The notes beneath the pieces are model-generated. The model did not search any database. It was not told where the DNA came from and worked only from the letters and a program-made list of their open reading frames with translations. Positions 1 through 10,336 of a stretch of 64,000 nt of DNA are shown piece by piece. Within the stretch, counting starts at the first letter, position 1; the number at the start of each line of letters is the position of its first letter. The position numbers and the translations under genes are program-made. Source of the DNA: Bog-473 sp963779735 (GTDB taxonomy: Bacteria > Actinomycetota > Acidimicrobiia > Acidimicrobiales > RAAP-2); assembly GCA_963779735.1 (NCBI GenBank), contig CAVZZJ010000012.1, forward strand, positions 1-64,000, in the 5' to 3' direction.

Positions 1-45
1 ACAACTGAACTGTGCAGCATCCGACGAACGACTGGGGCCTCGAAC

Positions 46-1776
46 ATGGTGACCGCTAGAAGTACCTCAGCGGCGGACTACGACATCGTTATTCGCGGCG
101 GAACAGTCATTGATGGCTCGGGCCTCGACTCCCGCCGCGCTGACGTGGCAGTGTCTGGCGACCGGATAACGGCCGTTGGTACCGTCGCCGGTCACGGTCG
201 CGAGGAGCTCGACGCGTCGGGGCTGGTCGTGGCCCCCGGCTTCGTGGATGCCCACACCCACATGGATGCTCAGATCTTCTGGGACGACCTCGGCATGCCT
301 GCGTGCTGGCACGGCGTGACAACGGCGGTGATGGGCAACTGCGGATTCACGCTCGCACCAGTCCGCCGAGAGGAGCACGCCCTCGTCGTCCGCAACCTTG
401 AACGAGCCGAGGACATCTCCGCCGAGGCACTTGCCGCTGGGCTGGTGTGGCGTTGGGAAACGTTCGCGCAGTATCTGGATGCCGTCGACTCAGCGGCCAA
501 AGGCCTGAACTACGCGGCATCGGTCGGGCACTCAGCTCTTCGGACTTGGGCGATGGGTGAACGGGCGTTCGACGGTGCAGCAACTGACGCTGATTTGGCA
601 CGGATGCAAGCTGAGCTCAGGTCAGCCCTCACAGCAGGAGCGGCGGGTTTCACAACGTCACGCAGTATTGCCCACGCCACCTCAGACGATCGACCGGTGG
701 CATCGCGGCTGGCCTCATGGAGTGAGGTCGAGGCCCTGGTCCAGATTGTTGGAGACAGCGGAGCGGTCTTCCAACTCGCTCCCGAGCGCTTGCGTGACGA
801 GCGCGCCAATGCCGACTTCGAAGATCGACTCTGTCACTTGACGACGACCAGTAGGGCAGCCACGGTCTTTGGCCTCTTCGCGAACTCTCTGCCGGGGACG
901 TCGATCGACTTGATCGAAAAGACAGCAGCACAAGGCGGCGAGATCTACGGCTTGACCCACTGCCGCGGCATTCTTTCGGCTCAGTCCTTCCTCACGCGAC
1001 TGGGGTTCGACAACCTGGCTGAATGGCATGATGTCCGCCGACGCTCACTGGACGAGCAGCAGGCGCTGCTACGCAATCCTGAGGTTCGTCGGCGGCTCGT
1101 GCAATCCGCTCACCACGGGGACTATGGGAAATCCTTCGGGCCGGAAGCGGGGCGCCCAAACTTCGAGAGCATGCGGATTCTCCGCGATCCAGTGCTTCCA
1201 AATCCCACAGTTGCAGAAGAGGCCCGAGCCCGGCGTGTCGACCCTGTCGAAGCGATGATCGATATCGCGCTCGAGCAGAACCTGAACGTTTTCTTTTTGC
1301 AAGAGTTAGTCGCACAGGAAGATGATCAGCTCATCGCTCTGATGCGCCACCCTCGGACTGCAATGGGTTTCTCCGATTCAGGTGCCCATGTGAGCCAGAT
1401 CTTCGACTCCTCGATCTATTCACACCTCCTGGCGTACTGGGTTCGGGAACGTCAGGAACTGACCCTCGAAGAAGCCATAGCGATGATCACGTCGCGTCCG
1501 GCTCACATTTGGCGGTTGCGCGACAGAGGTCGGCTATCAGAGGGCTTTGCAGCCGACGTCACCATTTTCGATCCAGCCACGGTTGCGCCCACAATGCCGA
1601 CAGTCGTGACGGACCTCCCAGCCGGGGCTAAGCGGATCGAGCAACGCTCCACCGGATACATCGCCACAATCGTCAATGGACAGTTCCTCACTAGGGGTGG
1701 CGATGCCACCTCCAACCGGGCGGGGAGGCTTTTGCGGGCGAGCAACCAACGACAACATCCGTCGTCACGACGGTGA
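46..1776 (+). CDS. N-acyl-D-amino-acid deacylase-like amidohydrolase
   Basis: This 576-residue protein belongs to the amidohydrolase 3 / D-aminoacylase group, zinc enzymes that hydrolyse N-acyl groups or cyclic amides. The N-terminal beta-sandwich strand (DIVIRGGTVIDGSG) leads into the metal-binding HTH at residues 70-72, followed by GNCGF at 98-102, whose Cys is a metal ligand in D-aminoacylases. A second His lies in LTHCRG near 304 and the catalytic Asp in FSDSGAH near 443. Length fits the family. The ATG at 46 lacks a strong ribosome binding site, and a GTG follows directly. The substrate-binding protein gene downstream suggests a role in using imported amides. Family is secure; substrate is unknown. 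Confidence 0.85.
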   Translation: MVTARSTSAADYDIVIRGGTVIDGSGLDSRRADVAVSGDRITAVGTVAGHGREELDASGLVVAPGFVDAHTHMDAQIFWDDLGMPACWHGVTTAVMGNCGFTLAPVRREEHALVVRNLERAEDISAEALAAGLVWRWETFAQYLDAVDSAAKGLNYAASVGHSALRTWAMGERAFDGAATDADLARMQAELRSALTAGAAGFTTSRSIAHATSDDRPVASRLASWSEVEALVQIVGDSGAVFQLAPERLRDERANADFEDRLCHLTTTSRAATVFGLFANSLPGTSIDLIEKTAAQGGEIYGLTHCRGILSAQSFLTRLGFDNLAEWHDVRRRSLDEQQALLRNPEVRRRLVQSAHHGDYGKSFGPEAGRPNFESMRILRDPVLPNPTVAEEARARRVDPVEAMIDIALEQNLNVFFLQELVAQEDDQLIALMRHPRTAMGFSDSGAHVSQIFDSSIYSHLLAYWVRERQELTLEEAIAMITSRPAHIWRLRDRGRLSEGFAADVTIFDPATVAPTMPTVVTDLPAGAKRIEQRSTGYIATIVNGQFLTRGGDATSNRAGRLLRASNQRQHPSSRR

Positions 1777-1876
1777 CAGTGTCAACGCCATTGCAGACGG
1801 GTCACACCTAAACTACGATTTTTCGACATCGGAGAGCACGGTTTCTCCGACTTCAAGGCGACGGGGGGAGCCAGAT

Positions 1877-3085
1877 ATGTGGAAGAAGCTCGACCGAGGC
1901 TGGTGCACAAGGGCGTCGAGCCTGCTCTACGTGCTCACACTGGTGGGGGCGGCCCTCGTCTTTCCGGCGGCATCTGCCGGCGCCGCGCATCCCAGTGGGA
2001 CTCCGATCAAGATCGGGTACGTGGCGGTGACCCAGGGTGGCGCCGCGATCAATGAGGTACCGGTAATGGCCGCGTGGACCAAGTGGACCAACGCTCACGG
2101 TGGCGTCGACGGCCACCCGGTCCAGTTCATCGCCGACACGGAGCCCGGCAACGTCGCCGTCGCCGTTACGGACGTCCAGAAGCTCATCGCCGAAGGTGTC
2201 ACCGCACTCATCGATGGTGACAGCAACGACGCCGCCTGGGCGTCGATGGCAGAGCACTCCGGCGTGCCAGTCTTCTCCTCGACCAACACGCTCGCCTTCG
2301 GCTCAAGCGATGACTTCTTCGGGGCACCCACGTCACCCATCGTCTCCCCCGACCAGTTGATGGCGACCGCCAAGAAGAGCGGCATCACCAAGCTCGGGTT
2401 GTTGTACTGCACGGAGTACTCGCAGTGCAGCGAGGCTGTCCCCTTCTACGAGTCGGTGGGCAAGAAGTTCGGCGTGGACATCGTCTACAACGCTGCGGTA
2501 TCCGGGTCGGCCCCGAACTACCTGGCCCAATGCCTCGCGGCCAAGGCGGCCGGAGCGACCAGCCTATTCGTGGCATCGACCTCCGATACCGCCGTACGCG
2601 TGATCGCTAGCTGCGCGCAGCAGGGGTACACCCCTCACCTCCTCGCCGGGGCCGGCTCGTACCAGAAGGGCTTCCTCGGGAAACCGGGCACAAACGGAAT
2701 GATCGCCGCTGTCAGCAACGTCCCGTTCTTCGACACTAGCTCGCCAGCCATCGAGTCGATGACTAAGGCTCTCAACCAGACCGACCCCTCCATCACCAAG
2801 TCGTCGAGCTACGACGACACGGCCGTCTGGAACTGGGCGATCGGCGTCATCCTCGACGAGGCACTCAAAGCCGGGAACCTGAGCGCCAGTACCTCAGTCA
2901 CACCGGCCGCGTTGCGCGACGCGCTGTTCACGCTCCACACGACGAGTGCGGGCGGTCTGATCAGCCCCATCACCTTCACCAAGGGCCAGGCGGAGACAAA
3001 CAACTGCTACTACATTGTGGGCATCAAGAGCAACAAGTTCACGCTCCCGGACGGTCTGAAGTCGTTCTGCGCAGCGGCGAGCTGA
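1877..3085 (+). CDS. Periplasmic-type branched-chain amino acid/amide binding protein
   Basis: A 402-residue extracellular solute-binding protein of the LivK/Peripla_BP_6 type, which delivers amino acids or amides to a Liv-type ABC transporter. The N-terminus is a Sec signal: KK and R, a hydrophobic stretch (SSLLYVLTLVGAALVF), then an AxA-like site (ASAGA); no lipobox Cys is seen. The mature part opens with PIKIGYVAVTQGG, typical of the family. The frame stays open further upstream, but ATG 1877 is chosen because a GGGGAG box lies 6 nt before it and the signal peptide begins there. No permease or ATPase is adjacent; the nearest Liv components are near 59-62 kb. Confidence 0.9.
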   Translation: MWKKLDRGWCTRASSLLYVLTLVGAALVFPAASAGAAHPSGTPIKIGYVAVTQGGAAINEVPVMAAWTKWTNAHGGVDGHPVQFIADTEPGNVAVAVTDVQKLIAEGVTALIDGDSNDAAWASMAEHSGVPVFSSTNTLAFGSSDDFFGAPTSPIVSPDQLMATAKKSGITKLGLLYCTEYSQCSEAVPFYESVGKKFGVDIVYNAAVSGSAPNYLAQCLAAKAAGATSLFVASTSDTAVRVIASCAQQGYTPHLLAGAGSYQKGFLGKPGTNGMIAAVSNVPFFDTSSPAIESMTKALNQTDPSITKSSSYDDTAVWNWAIGVILDEALKAGNLSASTSVTPAALRDALFTLHTTSAGGLISPITFTKGQAETNNCYYIVGIKSNKFTLPDGLKSFCAAAS

Positions 3086-3163
3086 GCAGCCGGAATTTCC
3101 CCTTGCACCGAACTCGGTGTCGATTTCGCCTACCCACGGACTCGTTGAGTTGAGAACAACAAC

Positions 3164-4144
3164 ATGACGGACATCAGGCTGGACGGCAAAGTTGCTGTGG
3201 TGACCGGCGCAACCGGAGGATGGGGCAGCGGCGCTGCGTTCGCCCTTGCGAGACGTGGAGCAGCGGTGGTGCTCAACTCACGGACGCAACCGAAGCTGGA
3301 CGTACTCGCCGGTCGCTTGAACAACCTCGGCGCACGGGCTGTCGGCGTTGCTCAGGACATCAGAACCTACGACGGGTCCCGCTACCTGGTTGACCGCGCC
3401 GTCGAGGAATACGGGCGGTTGGACATATTGATGCACAGCGCCGGGGTCGTGGCGACCGATCCGTCGGGCAAGGGCCAGGGCGCATCTAGGGCCCTGACGT
3501 CGATTTACGGAGGCTCGTTACTCGAGATGACCGAGGAGTCGTGGAACTACGTCCTGGCCGCCGAGTTGACCTCGGTGTTCACGTGCGCCAAGGCCGTCGC
3601 CGAGCGCATGGTGGCCCAGGGCGACGGCGGAGCGATCGTTGCCGTGGTGGGCACGATCCTGGGAGCGGCAGGGCAGAGCGCGCACGCCGCGGCCAAGGGA
3701 GGATTACTCAATGCCCTTTGGAGTTGGAGCGACGAACTCAAGGCGCACCGCATCCGTGTGAACGGCGTCCGGGGTTACGTACGCTCCCTGCTCACCGATG
3801 AGGCGTTCGACGTGGAGGCGTATGACTTCGATGCATCGCATAACAGTCCGCAACTGCCGACAGAGCCGACGGCGGCAGGCGAGCTCATCGCTTGGCTGGC
3901 CTCCTCGGACGGCGAAGAGGTGACCGGCGCCTACATCGGGCTGGACGGGCCACGCGTCACCTACTGGGAGCCGAAGCTCCCCGACGTGGCCGTATTCCGG
4001 TATCCGCAATGGACGGCCGAGACGCTGGGCTCTATCTTCGGTCCGGTGATCCGACGTCGACCGCCGCGCCCGACTATGACGCAGGTGGTCCAGGACCTCT
4101 TTTCGGCGGACGATCAGGCCCGAGCCGCCCAGCAGGCCGAGTAG
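3164..4144 (+). CDS. SDR-family oxidoreductase with His in place of catalytic Tyr
   Basis: A 326-residue short-chain dehydrogenase/reductase fold protein. The dinucleotide-binding TGATGGWGSG is at residues 13-22 and the NAG-like segment reads HSAGV. The catalytic region is abnormal: where the family has YxxxK, this protein has HAAAK in GQSAHAAAKGG, so the Lys is kept but the Tyr is His (codon CAC). The protein is also longer than typical 250-residue SDRs, with a roughly 70-residue C-terminal extension (ITYWEPKLPDV onward). It may be catalytically altered or not a dehydrogenase. No clear ribosome binding site precedes ATG 3164. Confidence 0.8.
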   Translation: MTDIRLDGKVAVVTGATGGWGSGAAFALARRGAAVVLNSRTQPKLDVLAGRLNNLGARAVGVAQDIRTYDGSRYLVDRAVEEYGRLDILMHSAGVVATDPSGKGQGASRALTSIYGGSLLEMTEESWNYVLAAELTSVFTCAKAVAERMVAQGDGGAIVAVVGTILGAAGQSAHAAAKGGLLNALWSWSDELKAHRIRVNGVRGYVRSLLTDEAFDVEAYDFDASHNSPQLPTEPTAAGELIAWLASSDGEEVTGAYIGLDGPRVTYWEPKLPDVAVFRYPQWTAETLGSIFGPVIRRRPPRPTMTQVVQDLFSADDQARAAQQAE

Positions 4145-4164
4145 AACACCCGCACGCCGCAGGT

Positions 4165-4977
4165 CTACGAAGATGACGGCGTTCCGAGGCCGCCCGCCCA
4201 TGCGCTCGGGAGTACGGTCACCATCCCCCCGTCGACCAGCACGTCGCTACCCGTCATGTACGAGGCAGCATCGGAGACCAAGAACGAGACGACGTTAGCC
4301 ACCTCTTCGGGACTGCCGCGCCGGCCGAGCGGGCTGTTCTTGATGATGTCCTGCATGATCGGGTGCTCAGCCTCATCGGCGCGATTCATCGGCGTGTCGT
4401 TGATCCCCGGCGACAGGGAAAGGATGCGGGCCCCTCGCCGACCCCACGCTGCGGCGGTCTTGCGGACCAACCGGTGCACCCCTCGTTTCGACACCTGGTA
4501 GGCGAGGGCGGGGTTGTCGACATCGAAATGCTTGCCGATCTCGTCGAAGAAGCCCTGGGCCAGAGGCTCCTCCAGCAGAGCGAACAGTGGCGGAATCTCA
4601 GGCACCATGTACCCCGATTGGGAGGCGAAGCACACCCCCACCGAACCAGGTCGAAGGAGTGGTTCGGCTGCGCTGAGCACACGGGCCGTGCCAAGTAGGT
4701 TGATCTCGAGGACGCGACGCCCGGTCGCCATCGTCCCTGACACGCCGGCGGTGTGGACCAGCGCATCCAGCTCCTCGATGCCAGCAAAGAGTGCCTCGAC
4801 CTGACCCTGGTCCGTAATATCGCATTCCGCGGCTCGAACCGCTGACCCGAGCTCGGCGGCAAGCTTTTCGGCTCCGTCAATATTCCGGTCGACGATGAGG
4901 AGCGGCCCTCGGCCCGCCAACTGCCGGGCCACCGCGGCACCCATTCCCGAGGCCCCTCCGATCACCACGTTCATCAT
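4165..4977 (-). CDS. SDR-family oxidoreductase
   Basis: A 270-residue NAD(P)-dependent short-chain dehydrogenase. The N-terminal cofactor motif is GGASGMGAA, the central stretch has HTAGVSG, the active site is YQVSK, and the C-terminus carries the usual GSDVLVDGG. A loop before the Tyr (PLFALLEEPLAQGFFDEIG) resembles 3-alpha-hydroxysteroid dehydrogenase-like SDRs. The start is the first of two adjacent ATG codons at 4977, preceded by AAGGAG with 8 nt spacing; the frame is open further upstream but that part has no SDR-like sequence. It follows the aldehyde dehydrogenase gene on the same strand after 180 nt, so an alcohol-to-aldehyde-to-acid pair is a reasonable inference. Confidence 0.85.
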   Translation of the reverse strand: MMNVVIGGASGMGAAVARQLAGRGPLLIVDRNIDGAEKLAAELGSAVRAAECDITDQGQVEALFAGIEELDALVHTAGVSGTMATGRRVLEINLLGTARVLSAAEPLLRPGSVGVCFASQSGYMVPEIPPLFALLEEPLAQGFFDEIGKHFDVDNPALAYQVSKRGVHRLVRKTAAAWGRRGARILSLSPGINDTPMNRADEAEHPIMQDIIKNSPLGRRGSPEEVANVVSFLVSDAASYMTGSDVLVDGGMVTVLPSAWAGGLGTPSSS

Positions 4978-5156
4978 CCGGCATCTCCTTCGTTCGATGG
5001 ACCGGACCGAGGCCTCGGCAAGCCAATTTCCCAGCCAGCGCCCTTCGGAGTTTCCAACGTGGCCTGTCGGCCAAGTGCGGAGACACCGCAGATAGTCGCT
5101 GCACCGGCACCTCTGGAGTCTGCGAGCGCGTTCCGAATTCGGCCTGGGCCGCGCCA

Positions 5157-6650
5157 TCAATCGGTAGCTGGGACTGCACCGCCGATCGCGGCGCCCAGCC
5201 CCTGGTCCCCCAGAGAGATGACCGCCGCTTTTTCGCGGGTGAAGTCGAGTACGGAATCGTGACCGTAGCCGCTTTCCTTGATCCCTCCGAAGGGGAGTTC
5301 GAACCGCGTCTGCATGTACGTGTTGACCCAGACGTTGCCGGACTCGATGTCCCGAATCATGCGATGGACCCGATGCAGATCCTGCGTCCATACTCCTGAA
5401 GCCAGCCCAAAGCGTGAGTCATTGGCGATGGCGATCGCTTCGTCATCGGTATCAAACGGGATGATGGCGGCAACCGGACCGAAAATCTCGTCCCGATTGA
5501 TCTGTGCGCCGTTGTCGGAGGTCATGAACAGTGTCGGCTCCACCCAGTACCCGCCGGGGAATTTCGGAGCGACGTCAACGCCGTGCCGTCCGCCGAACAC
5601 GAGTTCCGCTTCCTTCTTGCCGATCTCGATGTAGCCGACGATCCGGTCCAGCTGCTCCTGTGAAATGATCGGACCCATAGTGGTGGCCGACTCGAACGGG
5701 TCTCCGATCACGATGAACTCGCACATCGCCTGAATGCGCTTCACCATCTCGTCCAGGATCGGACGCTCCACCAAAATGCGTGAACCTGCGACACATGCCT
5801 GGCCAGCATTGAAGTTATAGACCGATGCGAACGTCACACCGATCGCGGCCGCGTCGAGATCGGCATCGGCGAAAACGATGTTCGGCGACTTACCACCCAG
5901 TTCGAAGACGCTCGGCGTGAGGGTCTCCGCAGCTGCTCCCTGGATCCTCTTCGCAGTAGGGGACGAACCGGTCATGGTCACCTTCGCGACATCAACGTGA
6001 CGCACGAACGCGTCGCCGACGTCACCCTCTCCCGAAACGATATTCAACACTCCGGGAGGGAAAATGTCCGCCAAGAGCTCGCCTAAGCGAAGGATCCCGA
6101 CGGCCGCCTGTTCCGGTGGCTTCGCTACAACCGTATTGCCTCCAGCGAGCGCCGATGCCGCCTTGTTGCAGAACATGCCGATCGGCATGTTGAACGGGAT
6201 TATCGCGGCCACGACGCCATAAGGCTCGCGACGCGTGAGGCCCAGAGTATTCTGGTCAAGAGTAACCGTCTGGCCGGTGACCGCCGAAAGCGTTTGGTGG
6301 GCGGCCCGGTTCCAAAGGACGCTCATACCCACTCCGTTCACCGCCCGGCTTACCTCCAGGAGGGTTCCGTTGTCCGCCGTCTCGAGACGGGCCAACTCTT
6401 CGCCGTACTCGACGAAGACTGCAGCCGCCCTTTCCAGATATGCCGCACGGGCAGTAGGCGCCAGCGCAGCCCAGGCCGGAAATGCTGCTGACGCAGCATC
6501 GACAGCTGCGTTTGCATCGGCCGGGCTGCTCGCCGGAATATGCGCCCAGACCTCGCCTGTCGTCGGATTTATCGAGTCGAGAAGGCTGCCTGACTCTGCG
6601 GGCCGAACCTCTCCGCCGATGAGATTCCGATACTCACGCAAATCCGTCAC
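5157..6650 (-). CDS. Aldehyde dehydrogenase (NAD-dependent family)
   Basis: A 497-residue full-length aldehyde dehydrogenase that oxidises an aldehyde to the acid with NAD(P). Seen in order: PFNMPIGM in the cofactor region, the GSSPTAKRI segment, the catalytic Glu in FELGGKSPN, the nucleophile Cys in NAGQACVAGSR, and the FGPVAAIIPF motif near the C-terminus. The start is GTG 6650, chosen because AGGAGG lies 4 nt upstream. It is divergent from the enoyl-CoA hydratase gene across a 320-nt spacer. Which aldehyde is used cannot be told. Confidence 0.92.
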   Translation of the reverse strand: MTDLREYRNLIGGEVRPAESGSLLDSINPTTGEVWAHIPASSPADANAAVDAASAAFPAWAALAPTARAAYLERAAAVFVEYGEELARLETADNGTLLEVSRAVNGVGMSVLWNRAAHQTLSAVTGQTVTLDQNTLGLTRREPYGVVAAIIPFNMPIGMFCNKAASALAGGNTVVAKPPEQAAVGILRLGELLADIFPPGVLNIVSGEGDVGDAFVRHVDVAKVTMTGSSPTAKRIQGAAAETLTPSVFELGGKSPNIVFADADLDAAAIGVTFASVYNFNAGQACVAGSRILVERPILDEMVKRIQAMCEFIVIGDPFESATTMGPIISQEQLDRIVGYIEIGKKEAELVFGGRHGVDVAPKFPGGYWVEPTLFMTSDNGAQINRDEIFGPVAAIIPFDTDDEAIAIANDSRFGLASGVWTQDLHRVHRMIRDIESGNVWVNTYMQTRFELPFGGIKESGYGHDSVLDFTREKAAVISLGDQGLGAAIGGAVPATD

Positions 6651-6970
6651 TCTGCCTCCTTGCGCCTGTCGACTCTGACAGTACGCCCGTGCCGGAACGT
6701 ACTCTCAGCTCGACAGGCCCCGCAAGGAAAGGGAATGGACAGTTGAGTCGCCCTCTAGAAGTAACAGATCTACATCCAGAAGTAACAGTCACCCAGCTTG
6801 CGTCCGGCCCCGTGCGAATACTTGACCTCCGCCTGAAGGGCTCTCCCGACGCGAGCGTCCCGTTAGTCATGGCTTACTCTCCTTGACGGTTCCGACCTGA
6901 CGCTGCCGTGACGATAGAGCGGTCGGGCTTCGCTTGCCGACCCCACCCGCGCCTGCGAGGATCATCGACA
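6651..6970. other. 320-nt intergenic region between divergent genes
   Basis: This spacer separates the aldehyde dehydrogenase start on the minus strand from the enoyl-CoA hydratase start on the plus strand. The visible structure is a pair of 14-bp direct repeats at 6754-6788. Short open frames on both strands have no recognisable domain and no good ribosome binding site, so I do not call genes in it. Confidence 0.5.
6754..6788. promoter_or_regulatory. Two direct repeats 21 bp apart, possible regulator site
   Basis: TCTAGAAGTAACAG (6754-6767) and TCCAGAAGTAACAG (6775-6788) differ at one base and start exactly 21 bp apart, two turns of the helix, in a divergent promoter region. This arrangement suits a dimeric or cooperatively binding regulator. 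No regulator gene is adjacent, so the binder is unknown. Confidence 0.35.
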
Positions 6971-7726
6971 ATGTCCGACGATGCACCGATACAGCTCGAG
7001 GTGCGCAACCGCGTCCTCATAATCACCCTCGACCGGCCTCACGCACTCAACGCGCAAAACCAGGCCATGCGCGACCACCTCGTCGATGCTCTCGATCGGT
7101 TGGACGGCGATGACGAGCTGTTGGTCGGCGTCATCAGAGGAGCCGGTCGCTCCTTCTGCGCCGGGGCCGACCTCAAGGAGCTGCTCGGCGACTCCGCCAG
7201 CAGCCGGCCGGACGTCGACCGGGCCACGAGGATGCGGCTCTTCTACCGGCTCGATACGGCGCGAAAGCCGCTCATCGCGGTTGTCCACGGATGGACCGTC
7301 GCCGGGGGACTCGAGCTGGCGCTGTGCTGCGACATGCGAGTGGCGGCCGCCGACGCCAAATTCGCGCTCCCCGAGCCGCGCAGCGTCGGTGTCATGCCTG
7401 GCGTGGCCGTCCTCCGTCTCGCCCAGATGATCCCGCTCGGCGAGGCACTTCGGCTGCTCTTGACGTCGCGGCCGATAGACGCGGCGCGCGCCTACGCCAT
7501 CGGCCTCGTGCAGGAGGTCGCGGCCGATGCCGACGCCGCCCTCAGCGTGGCGCTGGAGCTCGCCGCACAGATCGCCGAGTGCGATGCCGGCGCCGTGGCG
7601 AACGCGAAGCAGATAACGCGGTGGCCGCTCAACCGCGACATCGCAATGACCGGTCGGTTCGCCGTCGAGGTCGGCGCGTTCGGTGCATTCGGCACCCAAC
7701 AGTTTGGCCCCGCGCCAGCCTCGTGA
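6971..7726 (+). CDS. Enoyl-CoA hydratase/isomerase family protein
   Basis: A 251-residue crotonase-superfamily protein, the usual length for a beta-oxidation hydratase. It contains LDRPHALNAQN near the N-terminus, the oxyanion-hole segment SFCAGADLKEL, the second oxyanion strand HGWTVAGGLELALCCD, and the Glu-bearing FALPEPRSVGVMPG. I place the start at ATG 6971, where homology to the fold begins (MSDDAPIQLEV); the open frame extends 21 codons further upstream. No acyl-CoA dehydrogenase is adjacent, so the substrate is open. Confidence 0.87.
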   Translation: MSDDAPIQLEVRNRVLIITLDRPHALNAQNQAMRDHLVDALDRLDGDDELLVGVIRGAGRSFCAGADLKELLGDSASSRPDVDRATRMRLFYRLDTARKPLIAVVHGWTVAGGLELALCCDMRVAAADAKFALPEPRSVGVMPGVAVLRLAQMIPLGEALRLLLTSRPIDAARAYAIGLVQEVAADADAALSVALELAAQIAECDAGAVANAKQITRWPLNRDIAMTGRFAVEVGAFGAFGTQQFGPAPAS

Positions 7727-7735
7727 CGATGCCTA

Positions 7736-7783
7736 TTCCCTGAGCGATGTTGGCGCCATTTCCCTGAGCGATGTTGGCGCCAT
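7736..7783. repeat. Perfect 24-bp tandem duplication
   Basis: Positions 7736-7759 and 7760-7783 are identical. Each unit begins TTCCCTGAGCG and ends with the palindromic TTGGCGCCA core. It lies between the enoyl-CoA hydratase stop and the HNH gene. Tandem terminal repeats with a GGCGCC core remind me of some IS21-type ends, but no transposase or second end is present. Confidence 0.8.
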
Positions 7784-7837
7784 CGGCGCGAACCCCACGG
7801 CCCCTTCCGTGTCACACCCCTCTGGTTCAATTCACTG

Positions 7838-9016
<1,179 letters not shown>

Positions 9017-9050
9017 GCCACCCGAGGCGGCAGGGCCCCGAGGGGGAACG

Positions 9051-9084
9051 CGGAACCGCGGCCCGTCGCTGGGCCGCGGTTCCG
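9051..9084. terminator. Perfect 14-bp hairpin between convergent genes
   Basis: The arms CGGAACCGCGGCCC (9051-9064) and GGGCCGCGGTTCCG (9071-9084) are exact inverse complements around a 6-nt loop. The structure sits between the ends of the HNH gene (plus) and the amidohydrolase gene (minus), so it can act on both. There is no strong U-run, as is common for high-GC terminators. Confidence 0.65.
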
Positions 9085-9118
9085 AATGGCTCAGGCCGAA
9101 AGGCCGACCCGTCTGGGT

Positions 9119-10336
9119 TCAGGCGGCGGTGGCGGTTGCCGCCTCCTCGAAACCGAGGAGGCGGTTGAGGTTCCCCCCCATGACCTTTCGTATGGCGTCG
9201 TCGGGCAGGCCCTCGAGCTCGTCGACGAAGGTGATCGGGTCCCCCAAGCCTTCGGGGTGCGGGTAGTCCGAGCCGAAGAGAACCTTGTCGGCACCGAGCA
9301 GCTCAATAAGGGCCTTGGGGTCCTCTTCGTGGAACGGGTGCACCCAGATGTTGCGCTTGAACACCTCCAAGGGGTTCTCGTCAAAGGCGTTGGGCGCCAT
9401 CTCCCAGGCGAGTTCCAAGTCGCTCAGAAGGGGCCGGACCCACCGCGACCCGTTCTCCACCGGCGCAAAGCGCAGGGTCGGGAAGCGAGAGCACAGGCCG
9501 TGGCCGATAAGTGAGGCGACGGTGTCGGTGATGGGACGTCCGCCGTGGGCGGTGATGGCCGCAAAACCGGTCTGGTCCACGAACGGCTTCATCTCACCCT
9601 CGCCGACGCCTTCCCACTCGTTGACGTAGCGCTGGTAGCCGCTGTCCGACGCGTGCAAACCCACCAGGACGTTGGCCTCGGCCACCTTGGCCCAGAGGGG
9701 GTCGAACTCGGGCAGGGCGGGGGACCGCGGTCCCCGGAAGCCCCAGACCGGAGCGGGACGGACCAGGATGACCCGAGCCCCCCGCTCGACCACGTAGTCC
9801 AGCTCACGGATCGCCTCGTCGACGATGCCCAGATGGATGACCGGGGTGGGGAACATGCGGTTCTCGTAGTTGTAGGTCCAGTGCTCGCCCATCCACTTGT
9901 TCAGGGCATGCACCACGGCGTGAACCGCAGGCGGGTTGTTGTGCACTCGCTCTTCGAGGAGGCTGGCCAACGTGGGCCACATGAGCGCCCGGTCGATGCC
10001 CAGCTCGTCCAGGAGCTTGAGGCGGGGCTCCGGGTCGCCGAACCCGGGCAGCGCCCGCATCCCCCTACCCAGGATCTCCTTGCGGGACTTGCCCTCGGGG
10101 TTGCCCTCCTTGAAGTACTCCTCCTGGGCACCCGGCGCGGCCACGACCTCGAAGGTCGGGTTCGGGATGTACTCGCTGATCGTGTTGTTGACGGCGATCT
10201 TGGTACGGCCCTCCACCTGGACGAACTTGATGAATCCGGCGTACTCGGCCGGGAGGTACTTGGTGAAGGCCTCCGGCTTCTCGTACATGTGGTTGTCCAC
10301 ATCGCACACCGGGAAATCGAGGTTCCGTGACGGCAT
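9119..10336 (-). CDS. Amidohydrolase_2 family metal-dependent hydrolase
   Basis: A 405-residue TIM-barrel protein of the amidohydrolase 2 (ACMSD-like) family, which includes decarboxylases and hydrolases acting on aromatic or ring-cleavage acids. The N-terminal metal site reads CDVDNHMYEKP, a central strand has VGLHASDSG, then ITAHGGRP, and the C-terminal Asp is in FGSDYPHPEGL. Two ATG codons stand side by side at 10339 and 10336; the second gives 5-nt spacing to AAGGGGG and is chosen. Two relatives lie at 43.1 kb and 55.7 kb. Substrate unknown. Confidence 0.88.
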   Translation of the reverse strand: MPSRNLDFPVCDVDNHMYEKPEAFTKYLPAEYAGFIKFVQVEGRTKIAVNNTISEYIPNPTFEVVAAPGAQEEYFKEGNPEGKSRKEILGRGMRALPGFGDPEPRLKLLDELGIDRALMWPTLASLLEERVHNNPPAVHAVVHALNKWMGEHWTYNYENRMFPTPVIHLGIVDEAIRELDYVVERGARVILVRPAPVWGFRGPRSPALPEFDPLWAKVAEANVLVGLHASDSGYQRYVNEWEGVGEGEMKPFVDQTGFAAITAHGGRPITDTVASLIGHGLCSRFPTLRFAPVENGSRWVRPLLSDLELAWEMAPNAFDENPLEVFKRNIWVHPFHEEDPKALIELLGADKVLFGSDYPHPEGLGDPITFVDELEGLPDDAIRKVMGGNLNRLLGFEEAATATAA

